Source: Aliikangiella marina
Lineage (GTDB): Bacteria; Pseudomonadota; Gammaproteobacteria; Enterobacterales; Kangiellaceae
Assembly (NCBI RefSeq): GCF_007004765.1
Contig: NZ_VIKR01000002.1
Location: 806,001-870,000, forward strand
Reading direction: 5' to 3'
DNA: 64,000 nucleotides
Under the pieces are notes generated by a model. It saw only the letters and a program-made list of their open reading frames with translations. It ran no database searches and was not told the origin of the DNA. Each line of letters begins with the position of its first letter. Position 1 is the first letter of the stretch. Shown here piece after piece: positions 36,288-46,717 of this stretch. Made by a program: the position numbers and the translations under genes.

Positions 36288-36987
36288 GGCAGACCTCGTC
36301 AGGCGATGTCGCTTTTTGTTTAATTAAAAGCGACTCGCCTTTGAAGAGTAAAATCATTGCATCGAAATCATTGCACCTGAATCATCACTCAGTAAAGTTT
36401 GACAGTCGACTGTTTTGCTTGACGAACGGTGTTATCTGAAAAATATTTCCTTACTATTCTAGTTTGCTGCAGCGTGTTATCAAAACTCGCCCATTACGAA
36501 AATTTACAGTTTTTATCAGTCACTGAAGCGACCTTTAAAACCATTCGGATATGAGATTAAAAGGTAAATATTTGTGGTTCGCTAAGCATTGAAATCTCCA
36601 AGCAGTCCACGAAACAATTTGTACCTTCCGATTTCTTGTATAACCGATTGTATTTAAAGAAAAAATAGCTTGTTTGAACTGACTGATAGGCTCGAATCGG
36701 TCATTCGGTTGAAAAGCTGACAAAATCGCTGAAATAGCGGTTTTCGTGGGCAATTCATCGAATGACATTAATATTGCTTGTTTAACCCAAATCCAAGGTT
36801 TATCAATAAAAAGTGTGCAAATTGCCACTTGAAAAACTTGATTAATAAACTTATAAAGAAATGAATCAAAGTCAGACGATGCTTTGATTTGTGAGAAATA
36901 ACTTACAAGCTAAAGAGATATTTGCCATGCCAATTGGGGGCAAAGATCGCTATGATATACGAGTAACGAAATAAAAGGATTTTTAAA
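36288..36987. other. 700-base gap without a supported gene
   Basis: Apart from the hairpin at 36302-36340 this gap is AT-rich and empty. A minus-strand frame of 97 codons (36535-36828) is open but has no ribosome binding site and a composition unlike real proteins here. A ribosome binding site for the next gene lies at about 36976-36979. Confidence 0.45.
36302..36340 (+). terminator. Hairpin ending the DsbA-like gene
   Basis: GGCGAtGTCGCTTTT (36302-36316) pairs with AAAAGCGACtCGCC (36326-36339), a 14-bp stem with one mismatch and a 9-base loop. Confidence 0.65.
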
Positions 36988-37212
36988 GTGAGTCGTGCAT
37001 TATATCGAAAAAGTGACCCGCTAAACGCGACTTTTTCGAAAAGTAACCGAATCATAACCAACGGTCGTGGTTTTTTTTACAAAATCCGCGGTGGTAAAAT
37101 GAATGGCCCGTTTGCAACCAGAGATGCGGCCGAAAATGACCTTTGTACCTTTATCAAAGTGCTTCAGATAGAAGCAGAACTCGATCCTAGAAATTTCCAA
37201 TTAAACTCTTAA
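36988..37212 (+). CDS. Small DUF6316-like protein
   Basis: The 74-residue product starts at GTG 36988 with AAAGG about 9 bases upstream. It contains RGFFYKIRGGKMNGPFATRDAAENDLCTFI, a pattern of a Trp/Phe-Tyr strand, then GPF and an alanine-rich helix, that I associate with DUF6316 and similar small gammaproteobacterial proteins. It is basic, has no signal peptide or membrane segment, and its function is unknown. It is monocistronic and converges with the EamA gene. The family name is tentative. Confidence 0.65.
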   Translation: MSRALYRKSDPLNATFSKSNRIITNGRGFFYKIRGGKMNGPFATRDAAENDLCTFIKVLQIEAELDPRNFQLNS

Positions 37213-37324
37213 CCGGCTTCAGCGACTGAATCAATAATTAGTGGTTGAGAGTCAGCGTCCAATCGCTAGTTGTGAAGTCTGTTATTGTGTGGGTCGCCAT
37301 CCACTATTGACCATCAGTTTGATA

Positions 37325-38284
37325 TTATTTGATGTCGGACTTTTCATCTTGCTGTGTTTTAACGGGTTGACGATTCCAGATCTGGACGCAAGCTGCGCTC
37401 GTGACCACCAATACAATACCTAAACAACTTACTAAGTCGATTGCTGGAAAGGTGATTATCTCTGGCCACCATCCCATATAAGCTGCAAGCATGGCAGTAG
37501 CAAAGCTTGCTATTGGTGTTAATGCAATCATCGCGCTGACTTCTACCGCACGCCAATATTTCATTGACTGAGCAAAGCAACCGTAAGCGATGATGGTATT
37601 AATGGAACAAAAAAGTAATATTGAATATTGCTCGAAACTGTATCGATGTAATTCTGTTAATCGCGATTGAGGAAATAATATGATCACACCTAACGCAAAG
37701 ATGAATAAAAGGATGTTGGCTGGCGATAACACTTGGTTAAGCCACTTTTGCATCAGTGCGTATACACACCAACAAAATGAAGACAGTTGAACGAATATGA
37801 TTCCCCAAATAATGTTTGTGGAATACCCGATGCCGGTGATGTTTTTGTGAAAAAACAATAAAAGGCCGAAAGCGAGAAAACTAAAAAAGATTGCTTGTAT
37901 CCCGGAAATACGCTCTTTAAAAAATATTAGCCCGCCTAAAGCCAAGTAAAATGGGGCTGTTTGGAAATTGAGTTGTGCTTCTCCGGGACCCAAGTAATCG
38001 AGGCTCCAAACGAAAGTGACGTAATTTGTGATAAGAAAAACGCCAGCGATCGATAAGATAGCCCATTGCTTAAACGTTAACAGTTTAAATTGTCCCAGTT
38101 GTCCCACCAGCCATTGACTCACCAGGCTGAAGACTAAGGCGATCAAAAATCTGACCCAGGTCAGTGAAATTGCATCGATAAACCCACCGGAAACCTTTAA
38201 TGCTACTGGCAAAACGCCCCAGAAAATTACTGCAGTCGATATGAAGATTAATCCCAATTTAAATTGATGGTTTGAATAAGTCAT
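37325..38284 (-). CDS. EamA-family (DMT) transporter
   Basis: The 319-residue protein has ten hydrophobic segments in two homologous halves, as in drug/metabolite transporters. It begins FKLGLIFISTAVIFWGVLPVALK, where WGxxxxxxK is the usual first-helix pattern. The first half ends with GPGEAQLNFQTAPFYLALGGLIFFKERISG and the second has AVEVSAMIALTPIASFATAML, the two EamA signature regions. It probably exports a metabolite such as an amino acid, but the substrate cannot be inferred. It is a single gene on the minus strand, with the cysteine desulfurase gene upstream in the same direction after 146 bases. Confidence 0.88.
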   Translation of the reverse strand: MTYSNHQFKLGLIFISTAVIFWGVLPVALKVSGGFIDAISLTWVRFLIALVFSLVSQWLVGQLGQFKLLTFKQWAILSIAGVFLITNYVTFVWSLDYLGPGEAQLNFQTAPFYLALGGLIFFKERISGIQAIFFSFLAFGLLLFFHKNITGIGYSTNIIWGIIFVQLSSFCWCVYALMQKWLNQVLSPANILLFIFALGVIILFPQSRLTELHRYSFEQYSILLFCSINTIIAYGCFAQSMKYWRAVEVSAMIALTPIASFATAMLAAYMGWWPEIITFPAIDLVSCLGIVLVVTSAACVQIWNRQPVKTQQDEKSDIK

Positions 38285-38430
38285 TAACGGGTGGCCGATA
38301 CGATCATTGGAAGCAGCAAGGTAGCAGGATGTTACGGTAAATTAGACTAGCAAGCCACCTTCTCATCTTCGGATATGAATTAGCAATAAATGATATGGAC
38401 AAAATCTATGAGTCAGCGTTGCTGCATCGG

Positions 38431-39615
38431 CTAGGCTAAAAATTGTGCGACTTGGCTCAATGCTTTTTGTAAACGAATGATATCCGACTCATCATTGTAA
38501 ATGCCAAAGGAAATTCGTACACAATGTTTAAACCCCAATGCATTAAGGAAAGGTTGAGCGCAGTGGTGTCCTGCTCTTACTGCGACGTTATTTTCGGCAC
38601 AAACTGAAGCAACATCATGTGAATGAAAGGTGTCACTGGCAATTGTAAGAATGTTGCCGCTATGTGGGTGGGATATTTCTTTGAAATTTTCAGCGTCAAT
38701 GATTTTTCTGGCTTGTTGCAGTAGCCCATGTTCATGGTTTTGCAGTTGCTCTCTGTCTATTGCAGCAAAATAATCGAGCGAGGCAACCAAGCCGGCAACG
38801 CCTAACATATTGATGCTACCAGCTTCGAGTCTTTCGATTCTATCGGTAAGATAATATTCATGGTTAGTGACTCGGTTGACAATCCCTCCGCCAAGCGTGA
38901 GTGGTTCGATATATTCTGGGTGTTTAGTGATCAAGCAGCCGATACCGGGTGGGCCGTAGATTTTGTGACCAGAAAAAGCAAAATAATCACAATCAATCGC
39001 GCTAAAATCGATTTGCTGGTGGGCGATAGACTGTGCACCGTCTACCACAGTAATGGCGCCCTGTGATTTTGCCAGTTTAATCATTCGTTCGATTGGGTTA
39101 GTCACTCCAGTTAGATTGCTAACATGGCTGCAGGCGAGTACCGCGCAATGTTTAAAAGTAGACTCATTGAGCCAGCTCTGACTAATTTCTCCGCGCTCAT
39201 CGATTGGAATCATAATAAGTTTGGCGCCTGTTAAATGGCTTAGCCGCTGCCAAGGTAGTAAATTGGCATGATGTTCGGTTTGGGTGACAACGATCGTTTG
39301 GTCGTCTTTGATATTATTTTTCAAGCCATGAGCAACTAAGTTGAGAGACTCGGTGGTGCTCTTGGTCAGCGCTACCTGCTCTGGTGAAGCGTTCACCAAA
39401 TTCGCAACGGCAGCCCGACACTGACTCACGAGTTTTTCGGCATTTTCACTAAATGAGTACATGCCTCGGTGAGGATTTCCATGCCCATTGGTTAGATAAT
39501 CGTGAATAGCATTAATGACGATTTGAGGTGTTTGGCAACTTGAAGCGGAATCAAGATAACTCAGTTGTTTGTTACTCAGTGCAGGAAAATCCTTACGCCA
39601 TGGTGATTCGCTCAT
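38431..39615 (-). CDS. sufS: Cysteine desulfurase, SufS/CsdA type
   Basis: I start at the ATG at 39615 (MSESPWRKDFPAL); an in-frame TTG at 39630 would add five residues. The protein (about 394 residues) is a group II cysteine desulfurase: YLDSASSCQTP, HRGMYSFSE, TKSTTESLN, TQTEHHANLLPW, VVDGAQSIAHQ, then SGHKIYGPPGIG with the PLP lysine, and GHHCAQP with the catalytic cysteine. It takes sulfur from cysteine as a persulfide for Fe-S cluster assembly or other sulfur transfer. No sufBCD or sufE/csdE gene is adjacent, so it may be the CsdA-like paralogue; the two cannot be separated by sequence reading alone. Confidence 0.88.
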   Translation of the reverse strand: MSESPWRKDFPALSNKQLSYLDSASSCQTPQIVINAIHDYLTNGHGNPHRGMYSFSENAEKLVSQCRAAVANLVNASPEQVALTKSTTESLNLVAHGLKNNIKDDQTIVVTQTEHHANLLPWQRLSHLTGAKLIMIPIDERGEISQSWLNESTFKHCAVLACSHVSNLTGVTNPIERMIKLAKSQGAITVVDGAQSIAHQQIDFSAIDCDYFAFSGHKIYGPPGIGCLITKHPEYIEPLTLGGGIVNRVTNHEYYLTDRIERLEAGSINMLGVAGLVASLDYFAAIDREQLQNHEHGLLQQARKIIDAENFKEISHPHSGNILTIASDTFHSHDVASVCAENNVAVRAGHHCAQPFLNALGFKHCVRISFGIYNDESDIIRLQKALSQVAQFLA

Positions 39616-39926
39616 TATCTCCGGTCTCAATATGATTAGGTCAATTGCTAGCTAACTGTAATCAACTCGACCGAGAATGGCAAAATTCTATAAAAATGCC
39701 GGTTAGTTGTTGTGATTTGGGCTTTTGTCCCCATAAATAGAGGCTAGCAATATGGATTAGCGGTAGTTTTGCAGCGGTTTACAAGGTACAATTCCGCGGT
39801 TCATTTTAACCAAGTAAAGTAGATACCCTGGTCAGGTCAATTTGACTAATCGGTTTTTCTTCTAGTTGAGCTGAGTCCAGGTTAGAAATTTATTAAACCA
39901 ATAAGAATATCAGGAAGTTAGTGCCC
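39616..39926. other. Divergent gap between the desulfurase gene and secA
   Basis: This gap of about 310 bases carries both promoters. No plus-strand secM-like reading frame is present before secA. TACAAT (39787-39792) could be a -10 box but has no matching -35. Confidence 0.4.
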
Positions 39927-42635
39927 ATGTTCGGGAATATCCTTGCCAAAGTATTTGGTAGTCGAAATCAACGCGTTATCAAGCAGCTCAACAAACGAGT
40001 TGTCAAAATCAATGCTCTCGAAGAAGAAGTTGCCAAGTTATCTGATGAAGAGCTGGCGCAAGCGACAGAGAAATTCAAACAGCGATTGGCGGATGGCGAA
40101 ACTCAAAATGATATTCTAGACGAAGCCTTCGCGGTAGTCAGAGAAGCGGGTAAGCGAGTGCTGAATATGCGTCATTTCGATGTTCAGCTTATTGGTGGAA
40201 TGGTACTCAATCAAGGCAAAATAGCCGAGATGCGCACCGGTGAAGGTAAGACGCTTGTTGCGACGCTGGCTGCCTATATCAATGCGCTCACAGGCCGAGG
40301 TGTGCACATCATCACGGTCAACGACTATCTTGCTTCGCGTGATGCTGAGTGGATGGGACCTCTATATCGGGCTTTAGGCCTAACGGTTGGGGTTATATTG
40401 TCGGGGCAAGACACTGAAACAAAACGCGCGGCTTACGCCTGTGATATCACTTTCGGAACCAACAATGAGTTTGGCTTCGATTATTTACGCGACAATATGG
40501 CCTTTGCGACGGAAGATAAAGTCCAAAGAGATTTGCACTATGCCATTATTGATGAAGTTGATTCGATTTTAATCGATGAAGCGCGGACGCCATTAATTAT
40601 CTCCGGTGCTGTGGAAGATAGTTCAGATCTTTACCGTCAAATCGACAAACTTATCCCAGAATTGAAACCACTTGAAGATGACGAAGATCAGAGAAGCGGA
40701 GACTACTCCGTTGATGAAAAAGCCAAGCAGGTCTATTTGAGTGAGCGTGGCCAAGAACACGTTGAGGAATTGCTGACTAAAGCTGGGCTTCTCAGTGATA
40801 GTCAATCGCTTTACAGCGCGCAATCGATATCATTGTTACACCACGTTAACGCCGCATTACGAGCCCATGTTCTATTTAAAAATGATGTTGATTACATCGT
40901 AAAAGATGGCGAAGTCGTTATTGTTGATGAACATACCGGTCGTACGATGCCTGGGCGTCGTTGGTCAGATGGTTTACATCAAGCGGTTGAAGCTAAAGAA
41001 GGCGTTAATATCCAAAATGAAAATCAAACGCTCGCGTCTATTACATTCCAAAACCTGTTCCGTTTATACGAAAAGCTTTCTGGTATGACTGGAACCGCTG
41101 ATACCGAAGCTTTTGAGTTGAACTCAATCTATGGATTGGAAGTTATCGTAATCCCAACCAATAAGCCGATGCTACGAAAGGATTTGGGTGACTTAATTTT
41201 CTTAACCAAGCAAGAAAAATATACAGCGATCATCGAAGATATTCTGCAACGTCGAGAGCAAGGGCAACCGATTTTGGTGGGTACAACTTCTGTTGAATCA
41301 TCAGAAATACTCTCTAAAGTCCTCAAGCAGAAAAAAATTAAACACCAAGTACTTAATGCTAAGTTTCACCAAAAAGAAGCTGAAATTATTGCTCAGGCGG
41401 GTCGACCGGGTACTGTGACGATAGCGACCAATATGGCCGGTCGTGGTACTGACATCGTCTTGGGTGGAAGTCTGCAAGCCGATTTAGATGCACTCAATAA
41501 TCCGTCAGATGAACAAATCGCTGAGGCGACCAAAGAGTGGCAAGAACGTCACGACAAAGTTTTAGAGGCAGGTGGGCTAGCAATCATCGGTACCGAGCGA
41601 CACGAGTCTCGCCGCATCGATAACCAATTGCGTGGTCGTTCTGGCCGTCAAGGCGATCCAGGTTCAAGTCGATTTTATTTATCGCTAGAAGACGATTTAA
41701 TGAGAATCTTTGCGTCGGATCGCATGGCTGCAATGATGCAAAAAATGGGTTGGGAAGAAGGTGAAGCTATTGAGCATAAATGGGTTTCCCGCGCGATTGA
41801 AAATGCTCAGCGTAAAGTCGAAGGACGTAACTTTGATATCCGTAAGAATCTGCTTGAGTATGATGATGTCGCGAATGACCAACGTAAAGTTATTTATGAG
41901 CAACGAGCCGAGCTCATGTCCACGGATGACATTTCTGATACGGTTCGTTCGCTACGCTTAGATGTTGTTTCCAATGTTTTTGCTCAATACATTCCACCGC
42001 AAAGTATCGAGAACATGTGGGACGTTGAAGGGTTGCAAGAGAGACTCAAGAGTGACTTCTTAATTGATTTACCGATCCAAAAGTGGCTAGATGAAGATGA
42101 TTCGCTTCACGAAGAAACTTTGCGTGACAAGATTATTGAGAAGCTTGCTGCGGAGTATGAAGCGAAAGAAGAGCAAGTGGGTGGCGTTGTGATTCGTCAC
42201 TTTGAAAAGTCGATTATGCTGCAGCATCTTGATAGTCATTGGAAAGAGCATTTGGCGGCTATGGATCACCTTCGTCAAGGAATAGGCCTACGTAGTTATG
42301 CTCAGAAAAACCCTAAGCAAGAGTACAAGCGCGAGGCTTTTGAATTGTTTGCAGAGATGTTAGAAAACGTCAAGTACGACGTTATTTCTCTACTTTCAAA
42401 AGTCCAAGTTAGAGATTCTGATGACGTGGATGCTGTTGAAGAGCAGCGCAGGCGAGAAGCTCAATCTCAGGGTGTCCAGTATCAACATGAGCAAGGTAGT
42501 GCTATGCCTCCGCAAGAAAACGAAACCGCGCAGCAAACGCCTTATGTTCGCGAGGGACAAAAAGTTGGTCGTAACTCACCGTGTCCTTGTGGCTCTGGAA
42601 AGAAGTACAAACAGTGTCATGGTAAATTAAATTAG
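39927..42635 (+). CDS. secA: Preprotein translocase ATPase SecA
   Basis: The product is 902 residues from ATG 39927; an in-frame GTG at 39921 lies only three bases after the AGGAAG (39912-39917) and is less likely. It has all SecA landmarks: Walker [33 protein letters not shown] in the preprotein-binding region, [26 protein letters not shown], and a C-terminal zinc-binding tail [13 protein letters not shown] that binds SecB. It drives Sec-dependent export from the cytosolic face of SecYEG. mutT follows after a terminator, an order shared with E. coli, but here the pair lies before the dcw cluster rather than after lpxC, and no secM is present. Confidence 0.98.
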   Translation: MFGNILAKVFGSRNQRVIKQLNKRVVKINALEEEVAKLSDEELAQATEKFKQRLADGETQNDILDEAFAVVREAGKRVLNMRHFDVQLIGGMVLNQGKIAEMRTGEGKTLVATLAAYINALTGRGVHIITVNDYLASRDAEWMGPLYRALGLTVGVILSGQDTETKRAAYACDITFGTNNEFGFDYLRDNMAFATEDKVQRDLHYAIIDEVDSILIDEARTPLIISGAVEDSSDLYRQIDKLIPELKPLEDDEDQRSGDYSVDEKAKQVYLSERGQEHVEELLTKAGLLSDSQSLYSAQSISLLHHVNAALRAHVLFKNDVDYIVKDGEVVIVDEHTGRTMPGRRWSDGLHQAVEAKEGVNIQNENQTLASITFQNLFRLYEKLSGMTGTADTEAFELNSIYGLEVIVIPTNKPMLRKDLGDLIFLTKQEKYTAIIEDILQRREQGQPILVGTTSVESSEILSKVLKQKKIKHQVLNAKFHQKEAEIIAQAGRPGTVTIATNMAGRGTDIVLGGSLQADLDALNNPSDEQIAEATKEWQERHDKVLEAGGLAIIGTERHESRRIDNQLRGRSGRQGDPGSSRFYLSLEDDLMRIFASDRMAAMMQKMGWEEGEAIEHKWVSRAIENAQRKVEGRNFDIRKNLLEYDDVANDQRKVIYEQRAELMSTDDISDTVRSLRLDVVSNVFAQYIPPQSIENMWDVEGLQERLKSDFLIDLPIQKWLDEDDSLHEETLRDKIIEKLAAEYEAKEEQVGGVVIRHFEKSIMLQHLDSHWKEHLAAMDHLRQGIGLRSYAQKNPKQEYKREAFELFAEMLENVKYDVISLLSKVQVRDSDDVDAVEEQRRREAQSQGVQYQHEQGSAMPPQENETAQQTPYVREGQKVGRNSPCPCGSGKKYKQCHGKLN

Positions 42636-42656
42636 ATTTAACTTGTATTACCAACC

Positions 42657-42683
42657 AAAAGGCAGAATCATTCTGCCTTTTTT
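42657..42683 (+). terminator. Intrinsic terminator of secA
   Basis: AAAAGGCAGAA (42657-42667) pairs with TTCTGCCTTTT (42671-42681), a perfect 11-bp stem with a 3-base loop and six T. Confidence 0.92.
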
Positions 42684-42710
42684 GTTTTAAGCTCCTAACT
42701 TCCAAAAGAA

Positions 42711-43127
42711 ATGTCGATAATCAGTATGAAGCATATCCAAGTTGTTGCGGCAGTCATTGTAAAAAACGATCATGTGCTTATTGCCCGTCGCCCGCTAGAT
42801 AAACATAAAGGGGGCTATTGGGAATTTCCTGGTGGTAAAATCGAAACTGGGGAGTCTCATGAAGAGGCGTTAGTTCGTGAAATAGCCGAAGAAATCAACA
42901 TCCGAATCGAAGCACCACAATTGTTTGAGCGAATCGATTTTGATTACCCTGAGAAAAGTGTTTCGTTAAACTTTTTCTTAACAGAAGCTTTTTCCGGAGA
43001 GCCTGAAGGGTTAGAAGGGCAAGCCATAAAGTGGGTCGCTTGGCCGGAATTAGCGAACTATCAATTTCCTGAAGCGAATCAACCTGTGGTAAAAAAATTA
43101 CAGAATTGGTTCAGCGAAAAGAGTTGA
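42711..43127 (+). CDS. mutT: 8-oxo-dGTP diphosphatase MutT
   Basis: The 138-residue protein has a complete Nudix box: GGKIETGESHEEALVREIAEEI (about residues 43-64), with the catalytic Glu pair. The N-terminus (KHIQVVAAVIVKNDHVLIARR) and WEFPGG are characteristic of MutT, which removes oxidised dGTP to prevent A:T to C:G transversions. An ATG at 42726 (MKHIQVV) is a possible alternative start and fits E. coli MutT better; the ribosome binding site does not decide. It follows secA, as in many gammaproteobacteria, although a terminator lies between, so it may have its own promoter or be read through. Confidence 0.92.
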   Translation: MSIISMKHIQVVAAVIVKNDHVLIARRPLDKHKGGYWEFPGGKIETGESHEEALVREIAEEINIRIEAPQLFERIDFDYPEKSVSLNFFLTEAFSGEPEGLEGQAIKWVAWPELANYQFPEANQPVVKKLQNWFSEKS

Positions 43128-43180
43128 TAGCGCATTAACTTTGTCGGATTGCTCAATAACCAGAGTGGTGAAATTGGCGC

Positions 43181-43618
43181 TTAGTTTTTCTGTTGTTTCA
43201 TCACTTTTTGAAAATCTGGAGTGACTTCAAAACAGTAATTATTGGTTCCTTGCCAGCTAATTTGAGTTACAGTTCCCGTTGGACTATAGGTCACCAGTCG
43301 GCTGCAAGCATCGTCGGTACCACCCAAATCGAACAAAGTTAATCCAATGCCTATCGCGCTATTTCTGCTTCTGCTTCCTGTCCCTATTGACACCGAGGCG
43401 TTGCCTGGTTCACTACTTTTGTTGATCCATTCGGCGTAGCGCTTGTCTTCTACTTGGCTTTGTTTGGTTGGCAAACCCCAATAAGTAATTAGTTGGTCAA
43501 TATGCAGTCCTTGCCATGCTCGTAGTCGCTCATCGACTTTTTCAGGCGGCACGCTGGCGCAAGAAACGATGCCAAGCGAAGAAATTGCGATGATTAAGCA
43601 TTTTAATTTTTGCTGCAT
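43181..43618 (-). CDS. Small lipoprotein, SmpA-like
   Basis: The 145-residue product has a lipoprotein signal (LKCLIIAISSLGIVSC, Cys about residue 20). The mature part starts with ASVPPEKVDERLRAWQGLHIDQLITYWGLPTKQ, resembling the helix-loop of SmpA/BamE-type small lipoproteins, followed by a Gly/Ser-rich stretch (ASVSIGTGSRSRNSAIGIG) and two cysteines (DDACSRL, NYCFEV) that could form a disulfide. It is membrane-anchored in the periplasm. Its specific role is unknown. It converges with mutT and is divergent from prfB. Confidence 0.7.
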   Translation of the reverse strand: MQQKLKCLIIAISSLGIVSCASVPPEKVDERLRAWQGLHIDQLITYWGLPTKQSQVEDKRYAEWINKSSEPGNASVSIGTGSRSRNSAIGIGLTLFDLGGTDDACSRLVTYSPTGTVTQISWQGTNNYCFEVTPDFQKVMKQQKN

Positions 43619-43751
43619 GGTTTTACTCCCGAGGTTTTATTCCAGTTTAGTATGCTTAAACTTGGATATCTGCCAACAGATACTAGGCTATTAGCTCGAC
43701 TTTTAGTAGAATACCGGCCTTTAATACTATCTGACAACCACCGAAACAGCG

Positions 43752-44850
43752 ATGATTGAAGTCACATCTATCCGTGAAAGAATAAAGGAACTCCAAGCGC
43801 GAAAAATTTCGCTCAGGGGGTATCTTTGACTACGATACCAAAAAAGAGCGGTTAGTCGAAGTCGAGCGAGAGCTAGAACTACCTGAGATTTGGAACGAAC
43901 CAGACCGCGCGCAGGCGCTTGGCAAAGAAAGATCGGGTTTAGAAATCGTTGTAACCACCATTGATAAGTTAGATGCCGGGCTCAATGATGCCGATGATTT
44001 ATTGCAAATGGCGGTTGACGAGGACGACCAGGATACCGTCGATGAACTCGTCTCAGACCTTGATGATTTAGATAAGGATTTAGCGACATTAGAATTTCGG
44101 CGTATGTTCAGCGGTAAAATGGATACCGAAAATGCCTATATCGATATTCAGTCAGGCTCTGGCGGAACAGAAGCACAAGACTGGGCGAACATGCTGCTAC
44201 GAATGTATTTACGGTGGTGTGAAGATCACGGGTTTAAAGCTGAGTTGATTGAGTGTTCCGACGGTGAAGTCGCTGGAATTAAAAGTGCGACAATCTATGT
44301 ACAAGGTGATTATGCGTTTGGTTGGACTCGCACTGAGACTGGCGTTCATCGACTCGTAAGAAAGTCGCCGTTTGATTCCGGCAATCGCAGGCACACGAGT
44401 TTTGCGAGTGTTTTTTGTTATCCAGAAGTGAAAGACGATATTGAGATAGAAGTTAATCCAGCCGATTTAAGAATCGATACTTATCGCGCGAGTGGGGCCG
44501 GCGGACAGCATGTCAACAAAACCGACTCGGCAGTAAGAATTACCCACCTGCCAACAAATACAGTCGTTCAATGTCAAAATGATCGTTCGCAGCATAAAAA
44601 CAAAGATCAAGCGATGAAGCTTTTAAAAGCCAAATTGTATGAACTTGAAGTACAAAAACAGAATGCAGAGAAGCAACAAATGGAAGATGCTAAATCTGAC
44701 ATCGGATGGGGAAGTCAGATTCGCTCTTATGTACTTGATCAGTCTCGGATAAAAGATTTAAGAACCGGCTATGAGTCCACTAATACTCAGGCCGTGTTAG
44801 ACGGTAATTTAGACGGGTTTATCGAAGAAAGTCTAAAAGCAGGTCTATAA
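43752..44850 (+). CDS. prfB: Peptide chain release factor 2, with programmed +1 frameshift
   Basis: The gene is split across two frames. Frame one runs from ATG 43752 for 25 codons to TGA 43827-43829, and the +1 frame continues from GAC 43828 to the stop at 44850, giving 365 residues, the normal RF2 length. The slip site AGG GGG TAT CTT TGA C (43815-43830) matches the classical one exactly, with an internal Shine-Dalgarno-like AGGGGG. The protein has the SPF tripeptide ([17 protein letters not shown]) that reads UGA/UAA and the catalytic [16 protein letters not shown]. Low RF2 favours the shift, so the factor controls its own level. lysS follows after 132 bases, the standard neighbour. Confidence 0.97.
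43815..43830 (+). promoter_or_regulatory. prfB: Programmed +1 ribosomal frameshift site in prfB
   Basis: AGGGGG acts as an internal Shine-Dalgarno, then TAT CTT with the slippery CTT-T, then the in-frame TGA followed by C (a poor termination context). The layout is that of the known bacterial prfB site. Confidence 0.95.
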
Positions 44851-44982
44851 CGTAATTAAAAGTAAATTGGTGTAGTGCCATTTCGTCATGTTTTGCTAGG
44901 CAGTAATCAATTATAGTTAATGTGAGAGAGTTAAGAGCAAGCAACCGGTTAAGAATTAAAAACGATTAAGAAGATTGAAATT

Positions 44983-46542
44983 ATGAGTAATGATGCTAAC
45001 AACCCTGAAGTAACCACAAGTGCTGAAGACAACAAGCTCATCGCTGAAAGAAAAGCGAAGCTAGAAACCATCCGAAAGCAGTGTGATTCAAATGGTCATC
45101 CAAACCATTTTAAACCGGAGAATTACGCTAACGATTTACAGGATGAATTTGGCGACCAAGACAAAGAGTCTATCGAAGGACTTAACAAGATCGTCAGCAT
45201 CGCGGGCCGTGTCATGGCTAAAAGAGGACCTTTCTTTGTTGTCCAAGATATGACAGGACGAATACAAGCTTATGCGACAAAAGACGTGCAAAAAGCGATG
45301 AAGGACAATTGGGGGGGCTTGGACATCGGCGATATTATCGGTGTTAAAGGCCAGCTTAAATTGTCAGGTAAAGGCGCATTGTATGTGGCGATGGACGAGT
45401 ATTATTTGTTGACTAAATCGCTTAGGCCACTGCCCGAGAAATTTCACGGCCTTGCAGATCAGGAAACGAAGTATCGCCAGCGCTATGTTGATCTCATTAC
45501 TAATGAAGAAACTCGTAAAAACTTCTTAGTAAGAAGTAAAGTAGTCGAGGGAATCCGACGCTTCTTGGTTGATAGAAACTTTATGGAAGTGGAAACGCCA
45601 ATGCTACAAGTTATTCCTGGTGGTGCGGTGGCGCGTCCTTTTGTTACCCATCACAACGCGATGGACATCGATATGTTCTTGCGGATTGCGCCTGAGTTAT
45701 ATCTGAAACGCTTGGTCGTTGGTGGGTTCGATCGCGTTTTTGAAATCAATCGAAATTTCAGAAATGAAGGTTTATCGACTCGTCATAATCCAGAATTTAC
45801 GATGCTAGAGTTTTATCAAGCTTATGCGGATTACAACGATTTAATGGACTTAACCGAAGAAATGTTGCGCACCGTAGCACACGATGTACTGGGCACGACA
45901 ACCGTTGTTAATACGACGAAAGATGCAGACGGAAATGTAACGGAAGAAGTGAGTTATGATTTTGGCTCAAAGTTTGAGCGTCTATCGATGGTTGATGCAA
46001 TACTAAAATATAATCCCGAATTCGACGAAAATGTTTTCCGAAACCCTGAAGAAAACTTTGAACAAATTCGGACCTATGCTAAACAACTGCACGTCAAGGA
46101 ACCTGAGGTCGAGGGTGTTTGGGGTGCAGGAAAATATATCACAGAGATATTTGAAGAGACTGCTGAGCACCAATTAATTCAACCAACCTTTATCACAGAG
46201 TACCCTTGGGAAGTATCACCGTTGGCACGTCGTAACGACGATAACCCCTTTATCACTGACCGTTTTGAGTTCTTTGTCGGTGGCCGAGAAATCGCCAATG
46301 GGTTCTCGGAGCTGAATGACGCCGAGGACCAAGCCGCTCGCTTCCGTAAACAGGTGGAAGAAAAAGACGCTGGTGATGATGAAGCTATGCATTTTGATGA
46401 TGATTACATCAACGCATTAGAATACGGCTTACCGCCGACGGCTGGTGAAGGAATTGGCATTGACCGATTGGTGATGCTGTTTACTGATTCGCCGACCATT
46501 AAAGATGTTATTCTATTTCCTCATATGAAACCGCAGTCTTGA
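44983..46542 (+). CDS. lysS: Lysyl-tRNA synthetase, class II
   Basis: The 519-residue protein has an N-terminal OB-fold anticodon-binding domain ([20 protein letters not shown]) and a class II catalytic domain: motif 1 around [16 protein letters not shown], motif 2 [17 protein letters not shown] and motif 3 [12 protein letters not shown]. It charges tRNA-Lys with lysine. A short acidic insertion ([13 protein letters not shown], about residues 310-325) lies inside the catalytic domain. The start is ATG 44983; the upstream sequence has no strong ribosome binding site (AAGAAGATTG, 44968-44977). prfB precedes it, as in E. coli. A weak hairpin follows. Confidence 0.97.
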   Translation: MSNDANNPEVTTSAEDNKLIAERKAKLETIRKQCDSNGHPNHFKPENYANDLQDEFGDQDKESIEGLNKIVSIAGRVMAKRGPFFVVQDMTGRIQAYATKDVQKAMKDNWGGLDIGDIIGVKGQLKLSGKGALYVAMDEYYLLTKSLRPLPEKFHGLADQETKYRQRYVDLITNEETRKNFLVRSKVVEGIRRFLVDRNFMEVETPMLQVIPGGAVARPFVTHHNAMDIDMFLRIAPELYLKRLVVGGFDRVFEINRNFRNEGLSTRHNPEFTMLEFYQAYADYNDLMDLTEEMLRTVAHDVLGTTTVVNTTKDADGNVTEEVSYDFGSKFERLSMVDAILKYNPEFDENVFRNPEENFEQIRTYAKQLHVKEPEVEGVWGAGKYITEIFEETAEHQLIQPTFITEYPWEVSPLARRNDDNPFITDRFEFFVGGREIANGFSELNDAEDQAARFRKQVEEKDAGDDEAMHFDDDYINALEYGLPPTAGEGIGIDRLVMLFTDSPTIKDVILFPHMKPQS

Positions 46543-46621
46543 GCGTAACAAAGCACGTTTGACGGGGTGTCGTTGTTAAAAATTTGATAAATATGAGATT
46601 TTCGTAAATACTGCTATGTAG

Positions 46622-46639
46622 TGGCCCTATTAAGGGCCA
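46622..46639 (+). terminator. Hairpin after lysS
   Basis: TGGCCCT (46622-46628) and AGGGCCA (46633-46639) form a perfect 7-bp stem with a 4-base loop, but no T-run follows. Confidence 0.4.
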
Positions 46640-46717
46640 TTATCAGTCAGGGTTGTTAGATTATTACCAGCTAAATTAAGTAATTAGCCAGTTTGGCTCT
46701 CCAAATAGAAGAATTTA

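Noticed and set aside
36535-36828. Minus-strand 97-codon frame
   Set aside because: No ribosome binding site, no recognisable motif, and composition typical of AT-rich chance frames.
39616-39926. A secM gene upstream of secA
   Set aside because: No plus-strand frame with a signal peptide or arrest motif fits in the gap.
44002-44850. prfB as a shorter gene starting at the internal ATG 44002
   Set aside because: The conserved N-terminal RF2 sequence and the classical frameshift site upstream show that the real start is 43752.
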